From: Halictus rubicundus
Taxonomy: Eukaryota; Arthropoda; Insecta; Hymenoptera; Halictidae
Direction of reading: 5' to 3'
NCBI RefSeq assembly: GCF_050948215.1
Contig: NC_135165.1
Coordinates: 8,736,001 to 8,800,000 of the forward strand
DNA: 64,000 nt
Both the position numbers and the translations under genes were made by a program. Numbering within the stretch: position 1 is the stretch's first letter; every line of letters starts with the position of its first letter. Positions 58,051 to 64,000 of this stretch are shown here, piece after piece. The notes under the pieces were generated by a model that ran no database searches, was not told where the DNA came from, and worked only from the letters and a program-made list of their open reading frames with translations.

Positions 58051-61000
58051 GAGGAACGAAGAAGAGCGAGATGAACACGCACTTGGTTAATATAAGGGCA
58101 AGCGAGATAACCCCATGTTACACCGTTGAATTGATCTCCGATATAGGTAAGATCGAAGCGGTTATCGATACCGGAAGTCCGGTGTCATTTTTAAGTCAGA
58201 GATTAGTCCCCGCGAATGTTCAATTAAATAATTACGATCGTACGATGCGTTTTGAAGGAGTGAACAGAAGCGCGATAGAAATATTAGGCCAATTGAGGCA
58301 AAAGACATTAGTTTCGGGTTGCGAAGCAACACTCGATTTTTACGTCATTCCGGATCGAACACTTAGTTGCGATTGCTTATTAGGTCGTGATTTTATTAAT
58401 AACGACAACTTGGATGTTACGATCGGTAAATCTGTTATTATTCGCCCTAGCTCCATTGCGGAAATAATGAAAATAGATGCGATAGATGATAACGTAAACA
58501 ACGATGTCTTGAACAACATAATGGTTAATCCAAATTTAGAATACGAGTGGCAGGAAAAGGTAGGCCAGATTGTTAACGAGCATTACGTGAAACCGAGTAG
58601 ACCCGAACTTCCAGATACGAAATTAGAAATGGAATTAATTTTGAAACCGAATCATCAACCCTTTTATTACAATCCGCGACGTTTATCGTATTGCGAAAAG
58701 AATGCAGTCACGCAAATAATTCAGGATCTATTAAGTCGAGAAATTATCCGTCCGAGCACATCGCATTATTGTAGCCCGATCGTGTTGATAAGGAAGAAAA
58801 ACGGACAGTATAGAATGGCTGTGGATTACAGAGATTTGAACAAGTTAACGTTACGAGATAATTTTCCTATTCCTAGGATAGATGATCAAATTGATCAATT
58901 GCGAAACAAATCGTATTTTACTCGGTTAGATTTGAAAGACGCATTCCACCACGTTTTTATGAAGGAAAACTCAATTAAATACACGGCATTTACATGTTTT
59001 ATGGGTCAATTTGAATATCTACGCATGCCTTTTGGGTTAGCAAACGGCCCATCATTTTTCATGAGATTTATAAATACCGCATTTCGAGAATTATTAAATC
59101 AACAAAAAATTTTGATATACTTAGACGATATCTTAATTGCCACTGAAACCGCTTGCGAAAATTTAGAGATACTGGTAGAAGTTTTTAATGTAGTAACCAG
59201 AAATTGTTTAGATTTAAAATTAGCCAAATGTGCTTTCCTGCTTACGGAAGTAGTCTATCTAGGTTATCGTATAGACTCGCAAGGCATTAGACCGAGTGAA
59301 GAAAATCTAAAGGCTGTGTACGATTATCCTATCCCCAGAAATTACCGCGAACTACAGAGCTTTTTGGGTTTAGTTTCTTATTTTAGGAAATTCATAAAAA
59401 ATTTTGCAGTAATAGCAAAACCGCTGTACGACTTGTTAAAATGCAAAGTCGGTTTCCGATGGGACGACGAGTTGCTAAATTGTTTCGAAAATCTTAAGAA
59501 AATATTAATGTCGGAACCCGTGTTAGCTATTTACTCTGTATACGCAGAGACTGAGTTGCATTGCGATGCGAGTTCCCACGGATTTGGATCGGTACTATTG
59601 CAAAAACAAGCAGATGGTAAATTCCACCCTATCTGTTATTTTAGTAAAAGAACGACTCAGGCAGAGAGCAGATATCATAGTTTTGAATTGGAAGCATTAG
59701 CAATAGTTTATGCGCTGGAACGTTTTAGAATTTACTTACAAGGAATACCGTTCAAAATTGTGACGGATTGTAACAGTCTGAAATTAACATTGGAGCGAAA
59801 GGAAATAAACCCACGAATTTTGCGATGGTCACTAATTTTGCGAAATTATCAATATACGTTAGAACACCGAACGGGAGATAAACTGGTACATGCGGATGCA
59901 CTTAGTCGTGAATTTAGCGTGTTAATCATCACAGAAAATAGTTTCGAACAAAATCTTTCTATTTTACAGGATCAAGATCCGCAATTAAAAAAACTGCGAG
60001 AGGAATTGCAAAATTCCGAAAATAAATTTTACGAATTGAGCAATGGATTGGTTTATCGGAAGGTTAATAACAAACGGTTATTTTGCGTTCCATCTTCAAT
60101 GGAGGAAAATGTAGTTAGAACGAACCACGAAGAAATAGGTCATCAAGGAGTAGATAAGACCCTCGAATACATTTCGCGAATTTATTGGTTTCCGCAGAAG
60201 AAACAGAAGATCCAAAAATGTATTGCGAATTGCTTAAAATGTATTACATACTCAGACAATGCGAACCGGGTAGAAGGCATATTAGAATGTCCAGATAAGA
60301 ATTCAGTACCGTTTTACTGCGTGCACGTTGATCACTATGGTCCGTTGGAACGGACGAATCACCGTTATAAGTATGTTTTTGAAGTGATTGACGCATTTAC
60401 AAAATTTGTAAAATTTTATCCGACCGTCAGTACCAATGCGGACGAAGTGATACGGCATTTACGAACTTATTTTTCCGTTTATAGTAAACCGTACAAAATT
60501 GTTTCGGATCGAGGCAGCGCATTTACCTCAAACAAATTCAAAGAATTTTTGTCAGAATTGAATATTCAGCAGGTGTTAATAGCGACCGCAACGCCACACG
60601 CAAACGGTCAAATTGAAAGAATAAATCGTTCTCTTACACCGATGTTGGCCAAATTAAGTTCGAGCGCCGGTACATGGAATCAAGTATTAGCAGATGTGGA
60701 ATATGCATTTAATAATACGGTAAATCGTTCTACGGGAGACACGCCGAGTCGATTATTATTCGGAATCAATCAAGTAGGTACTGTGTGCGACGATTTGCGT
60801 AAAGTGCTGAACGAACTGGATGTTCATGATCGTGAACTATCTACGATAAGAGAGAATGCCGTCGCGAAAATTCGGGCAACCAACGTATATAATAAGAAAT
60901 ATTATGACAAACGACACAAATTACCAGTACAGTACAGTGTAGGCGACTATGTAGTAGTAAAAAACGTAGATGTTACGGCGAGAGTTAACAAAAAATTGTT

Positions 61001-61163
61001 GCCAAGATTTAAAGGTCCGTATGTCGTCAAGAAAGTGCTTGACAAAAATCGGTATGTTATTTGTGATCCGGAGGGACATCAAGTAACTCAACTTCCGTAT
61101 GAGGGTATATCTTCCCCAGAAAATATGCGAAGATGGGTGAAATCAGATAATGATAACGGTTAA
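57771..61163 (+). CDS. pol: Pol polyprotein: zinc knuckles, protease, reverse transcriptase, RNase H, integrase
   Basis: The frame is open from 57771 (stop at 57768) to 61163. It has no good ATG at its head, and numbering here counts from the TTG at 57936 (1,075 residues). Just upstream is the knuckle CFNCNEAGHLANAC, then CYICGSVEHQKQSC (15-28). The protease has VIDTGSPVSF (Asp78) and LLGRD. Reverse transcriptase includes MAVDYRDLN, FTRLDLKDAFHHV, MPFGLANGPSFF and YLDD (396-398 region). RNase H has LHCDASS (Asp544), an SFELEALAI block and VTDCNS (Asp611). Integrase has an HHCC finger (His731, His736, Cys766, Cys769) and catalytic VHVDHYG (Asp799), VSDRGSAF (Asp858) and NGQIERINR (Glu894), spaced as DD35E. 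A GPY-like RFKGPYVVKKV lies near the C-terminus. All catalytic residues are present. Expression probably needs -1 frameshifting from gag. Confidence 0.95.
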   Translation, partial: TSAECNSPGGKEGTRGTCNNVDRRSEHEQLNGKTYTAPGYVRPPPRCFNCNEAGHLANACPKPRRSPGSCYICGSVEHQKQSCPRRSEAPKEVRGTKKSEMNTHLVNIRASEITPCYTVELISDIGKIEAVIDTGSPVSFLSQRLVPANVQLNNYDRTMRFEGVNRSAIEILGQLRQKTLVSGCEATLDFYVIPDRTLSCDCLLGRDFINNDNLDVTIGKSVIIRPSSIAEIMKIDAIDDNVNNDVLNNIMVNPNLEYEWQEKVGQIVNEHYVKPSRPELPDTKLEMELILKPNHQPFYYNPRRLSYCEKNAVTQIIQDLLSREIIRPSTSHYCSPIVLIRKKNGQYRMAVDYRDLNKLTLRDNFPIPRIDDQIDQLRNKSYFTRLDLKDAFHHVFMKENSIKYTAFTCFMGQFEYLRMPFGLANGPSFFMRFINTAFRELLNQQKILIYLDDILIATETACENLEILVEVFNVVTRNCLDLKLAKCAFLLTEVVYLGYRIDSQGIRPSEENLKAVYDYPIPRNYRELQSFLGLVSYFRKFIKNFAVIAKPLYDLLKCKVGFRWDDELLNCFENLKKILMSEPVLAIYSVYAETELHCDASSHGFGSVLLQKQADGKFHPICYFSKRTTQAESRYHSFELEALAIVYALERFRIYLQGIPFKIVTDCNSLKLTLERKEINPRILRWSLILRNYQYTLEHRTGDKLVHADALSREFSVLIITENSFEQNLSILQDQDPQLKKLREELQNSENKFYELSNGLVYRKVNNKRLFCVPSSMEENVVRTNHEEIGHQGVDKTLEYISRIYWFPQKKQKIQKCIANCLKCITYSDNANRVEGILECPDKNSVPFYCVHVDHYGPLERTNHRYKYVFEVIDAFTKFVKFYPTVSTNADEVIRHLRTYFSVYSKPYKIVSDRGSAFTSNKFKEFLSELNIQQVLIATATPHANGQIERINRSLTPMLAKLSSSAGTWNQVLADVEYAFNNTVNRSTGDTPSRLLFGINQVGTVCDDLRKVLNELDVHDRELSTIRENAVAKIRATNVYNKKYYDKRHKLPVQYSVGDYVVVKNVDVTARVNKKLLPRFKGPYVVKKVLDKNRYVICDPEGHQVTQLPYEGISSPENMRRWVKSDNDNG
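57792..57798 (+). promoter_or_regulatory. candidate -1 frameshift heptamer
   Basis: C CCG GGG in the gag frame (codons 314-315) fits the X XXY YYZ pattern. It lies after the pol-frame stop (57768) and before the zinc knuckles, where a -1 shift must occur. GGG in the A site is not a favoured slippery codon, and I did not identify a confident downstream pseudoknot, so this is tentative. Confidence 0.35.
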
Positions 61164-61220
61164 ACAATATAAGTTTTATTAGTCCTTCTGTCTCACCGTT
61201 TATATCTTGTGTTTATTTTG

Positions 61221-61330
61221 TTTTGTGCGTCGTATTGTAAATATTGTGTAAATCATATTGTTTATTTTGTGCGTCGTAGTATAAGTGGTCTGTAATTCAT
61301 ATTGTTTATTTTGTATTGTAATATGTGTTT
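61221..61330 (+). repeat. about 44-bp direct repeats in the 3' region of the Ty3/Gypsy element
   Basis: TTTTGTGCGTCGTA begins at 61221 and again at 61265 (44-bp period). A shortened third unit starts near 61309. Each unit ends CATATTGTTTA. It lies between pol and the 3' LTR. Function unknown. Confidence 0.75.
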
Positions 61331-61403
61331 CATTATTTATATTGTATTCGTTATATTCTATCGATAGCTTGTGCTATACGTTAGTTTTATTAGTTTGCGC
61401 CGT

Positions 61404-61440
61404 GACGATTGAGGGCAATCGTCGGTCAGGTTGGCCGAAC
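61404..61440 (+). promoter_or_regulatory. hairpin plus tRNA-Leu 5'-end-like sequence abutting the 3' LTR
   Basis: GACGATTG-AGGG-CAATCGTC (61404-61423) is a perfect 8-bp stem with a 4-base purine loop. GTCAGGTTGGCCGAAC (61425-61440) follows and touches the 3' LTR. It matches 14 of 16 positions of GTCAGGATGGCCGAGC, the tRNA-Leu 5' end as I recall it. No conventional polypurine tract lies next to the LTR. The only purine run is the GAGGG around the loop. Confidence 0.5.
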
Positions 61441-61702
61441 TATAGTAGATATTTGGGAGTCGTGCGAGAGACTCGATGCGTTCGACCGACGAGCGCGAGC
61501 GCGCGGCGAAGCGTCGGGGACGAGGCAGGACAAACGCCTAACGTTCGTCGAAGGTTTCCGATGATCGGCGAAGAGCGCCGATCAACGGAAAAAAGGAAAA
61601 GAAAAGAAAGTAGTCGCGTTAGAACATTAGAGGCATCGACCACGTGTTGCCGTTACGCTTTATGCATTTTATGTACTTATGTTTACTTAAGAGACTACTA
61701 CA
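61441..61702 (+). repeat. 3' LTR, 262 bp
   Basis: Reads the same as the 5' LTR throughout by eye, including the unusual TA start. It is followed by TTAG, the target duplication. Confidence 0.95.
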
Positions 61703-61861
61703 TTAGTAAGAAACATAAGTCAAATAATATGGTCATTCTTCCTTTAATTATTTTAACAAGATGAAAATAAACTATAGACATTCTTACTTTCTTTTAATCC
61801 TTTTACTGTTATAAATTGCATCTACTAATTTTTGTAATAAATTCATAAAATCTGCAGTCTA

Positions 61862-62136
61862 TTAACCCTTTCGCGGCGAAGCTCTCAGAAATAAAATGCG
61901 CTCTAGGTAGCCCGCGTGACGGTGGAAGATCGAACGCGCGGACAACACGATACGCGATACAATGTCGCGCGGACAGCACCATGCGCGGACAACACGGAAC
62001 ACGATTCGTTCGTAACGCTGTGTGCAGAGCCGATTTTGCTGGTCATTTTTTTTTTTTTGGCCAAAAGGCGCTATTCGCTCGGAGAGAGCGTCTATAGCTG
62101 AGCGCCAGAAGGCGCTGTTCGCCGCGAAAGGGTTAA
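61862..62136. mobile_element. 275-bp TTAA MITE
   Basis: TTAACCCTTTCGCGGCGAA at 61862 is exactly mirrored by TTCGCCGCGAAAGGGTTAA ending at 62136 (15-bp perfect inverted ends plus TTAA). A T run of about 12 lies at 62047. No coding capacity. The end type (TTAACCCTTT) is typical of piggyBac-group MITEs. Confidence 0.85.
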
Positions 62137-62353
62137 TGATAATGGAAGAGATATAGTAACGATTAATGGCCAGACAAATAACACGAGAATAACTGTCTGT
62201 GGATTAATATTAATATTAAACATACCACAGCCGGTCAATTGACGCAATTGACTCAATTGATTCAACAGATTTCTTTATTCAACCATATTTTATTACAAAA
62301 ATCGCACAAAGTCTAATAAATTCTATTTTGTTATTTTTATGGCAATACATACT
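62137..62353. other. piggyBac-type terminus fragment and AT-rich spacer
   Basis: TTAAACATACCACAGCCGGT followed by CAATTGACG at about 62216-62244 is another palindrome-family end without a partner. Confidence 0.4.
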
Positions 62354-63330
62354 AGCCAAGTAGTATAGGGTGGTCTACAATCAGAGTAGCGGTCTATGGA
62401 CGCTCTCTAGTCAAACAAGTAGCACCGATTGATCAATGACCACACGCAAATAGATTGAGGACGATCTGTAGTCACACGGACAGTATTTGAACGATCAATG
62501 GTCGAACAGGTGATATAGAGACAATCTGTGATCAAACAAGTAGCATGGATTGACCACAGACCTCGCTCGTTTCGTCTGTTTGGTCATTTATTGACTTGTA
62601 CTACTTGTTCCACAAGACACACTTCTCATTCTATATATTTCGCCATTGTTGTGACTATTTGTATAATACTCGATAGGTAGTTTATCTAATGAATGGTGTA
62701 GATGCAAAATATTGACACAGCAAGTAGTGTAGGTTGACGAAAGATCAACCACCAATAGTGAGACGAGTAAAATCGCAACAATACGTATGGTTAAACAAGG
62801 AATGTAGGGCAACCAACGATCAGACAATCGTTATAGATGCTGTCTGCGGCCAGGAAAGTACTATACATATACCAACGACTAATTTCAAGTAGAATGTGGG
62901 CAATCATTGGTCAGCTAAGTAGAATAGAAATAGTCTGCGATTGAACAAGTATTATATGGGCCGTATGTGGTCAGAAATGTAGTGTCGGTTGTCTAACGAC
63001 CAGATGCGAGTAGAATGAAGGCAAACTGTAGTCAGACTACTCGAATTCGACGATTTCAACTTCGAGATATAGTAGATGCGTGATATTAGTAATATGGGAC
63101 AACCATTGACCAGACAAAAAATGTACGTGTATCAATGGTTGTATCATACCATTTACCTAACACCAGTCGAACAAAGAACAGTCCACACAAATGGAACAGC
63201 ACATAGTCTGACAAGTAGCATGTGGCAGTTCATAGACAGACAAGTGTAATGGGATGGTCAACCGTTACACAAATAGAATGGTTCATAGTAGAACGTATCA
63301 GTCTATGACCGGACAAGTAATATCGAGATT
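62354..63330. repeat. degenerate tandem array, unit about 30 bp, with an inverted block
   Basis: The core GTCAAACAAGTAGCAT, or variants such as GTCAGCTAAGTAGAAT and GACCAGATGCGAGTAGAAT, recurs at intervals of about 29-33 bp across nearly 1 kb, roughly 30 units. Two units with the identical 15-bp core TCAAACAAGTAGCA-type lie near 62413 and 62531. Around 62575-62700 the units run in the opposite orientation (ACTTGTACTACTTGTTCC). No long open frame crosses it. Too diverged and irregular for CRISPR. It reads as an old satellite-like array. Confidence 0.7.
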
Positions 63331-64000
63331 CAACCAAATGCATTCAATTTGTTATGCCATTCAAATTTTATGACTTGCACTATCCAACATCAACGCTTAT
63401 TTCTTTTTCTTAATAATTTTAATCAGTGAAATATAATATGATAGTATTTTTAAATTCTTAAATTGTGTTTACTGTTTTACATTTGAGCTAATCATTTTTG
63501 TCATGAATGCTTAAACTATGATACTTTTATAGAACAGAAAAATTGCAAATCTATGTTAAAGTGACAATATTTGGACGTTCATGGTCACGACTTATATATT
63601 ATTCAGGTCTTCAAATTTGATTAGAAACATAAAGAATATTGAAAATCGTGAGTGGTCCTGATTTTTTGGCCAGGGTCTTTCTCCCTCTGTCTATCCCATT
63701 TAATTTGTATCTGTACCACGAATTCTCAAGCTTCGAAGACGTTCGCACTCGACGGTGTCTTCGGCTCGCGACCGAGTTTTGCTCGTCCGAGATAAAAGAC
63801 CTGATACGGCGAAGGGGTTCGAGAACGCTGACGTCTTTCGTTAATATTCCAGAGCGCGGTAAACAGGCTTAATCGGCAAGTCAATCTTAAAAGCGGCTTG
63901 CATGCGTGAATTAATCTCGACGCTCGTCGTCGCGACGTTGCTGTCGCTGATTCGCGAGTACGGCGCGACAGAACGTTCGTAATAAGTCTGAAATTTTCTC
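63331..64000. other. unassigned spacer at the window end
   Basis: AT-rich to about 63640, then CpG-rich. The 77-codon frame at 63639-63872 has no motif. Nothing supported. Confidence 0.45.

Larger units (their letters stand above)
56527..61702 (+). mobile_element. intact Ty3/Gypsy LTR retrotransposon, mdg3/blastopia-like by resemblance
   Basis: The 5,176-bp element has 262-bp LTRs at 56527-56788 and 61441-61702 and a 4-bp target duplication TTAG (56523-56526 and 61703-61706). The order is LTR, candidate primer site, gag, pol in the -1 frame (protease, reverse transcriptase, RNase H, integrase), a 277-bp 3' region, LTR. No env-like frame exists. The two LTRs show no difference that I can see by eye and the long frames are uninterrupted, so insertion is recent and activity is possible. 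Lineage is judged from the reverse transcriptase and integrase text only and was not tested. Confidence 0.93.

Noticed and set aside
61425..61440. A complete tRNA-Leu gene at the 3' border of the Ty3/Gypsy element
   Set aside because: Only the first 16 or so bases resemble a tRNA. The sequence then runs straight into the LTR with no anticodon or T arm.
62354..63330. CRISPR-like array
   Set aside because: Units are diverged, spacing is irregular, part of it is inverted, there are no cas genes, and the DNA is eukaryotic.

Overview
The window looks like insect chromosomal DNA, most likely from a hymenopteran and possibly an ant. That guess rests on alternating AT-rich and CpG-rich segments and on the mix of mobile elements. 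No host protein-coding exon, rRNA or tRNA gene could be recognised on either strand, so the stretch is best read as a transposon-loaded intergenic region or a very long intron. Almost everything annotatable is a mobile element or its debris.

The only element with intact coding capacity is a Ty3/Gypsy LTR retrotransposon at 56527-61702. It has two 262-bp LTRs that look identical by eye, a TTAG target-site duplication, a 398-codon gag and a roughly 1,100-codon pol (protease, reverse transcriptase, RNase H, integrase) in the -1 frame. Sequences resembling the two ends of a tRNA-Leu sit at its two internal borders.

The rest is decayed. DDE transposase relics are a mariner (136-518), a piggyBac (6206-7429), a Tc1/Tc3 helix-turn-helix stub (7699-7797), two copies of a DDE_3 family (24257-25158 and 51534-53302) and a Tc1-like copy (49259-50130). 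Solo LTRs whose ends are supported by target-site duplications lie at 7077-7333, 11454-12417, 16142-16644, 22466-22838, 39166-39910, 39942-40397 and 52197-52876. Two of them sit inside transposase genes whose reading frame resumes on the far side. Non-autonomous elements include TTAA-flanked piggyBac-type elements (14487-15253, 18369-19431, 29541-30153, 36693-37231, 61862-62136), a long-inverted-repeat family present twice (9926-10640 and 20488-22289), and a Transib/RAG-like MITE with CACAGTG ends at 21367-21874.

Other repeats are a degenerate array of about 30-bp units at roughly 62354-63330, several minisatellites and microsatellites, and short dispersed motifs. Stretches between these elements are mostly unassigned and are listed as such. 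The layout reads as repeated cycles of insertion, nesting and LTR-LTR recombination, with one recent Ty3/Gypsy arrival. Nothing here amounts to a clearly new cellular system. The best leads are the tRNA-like borders and frameshift of the intact retrotransposon, the Transib-like MITE with a matching empty site, and the 30-bp array.
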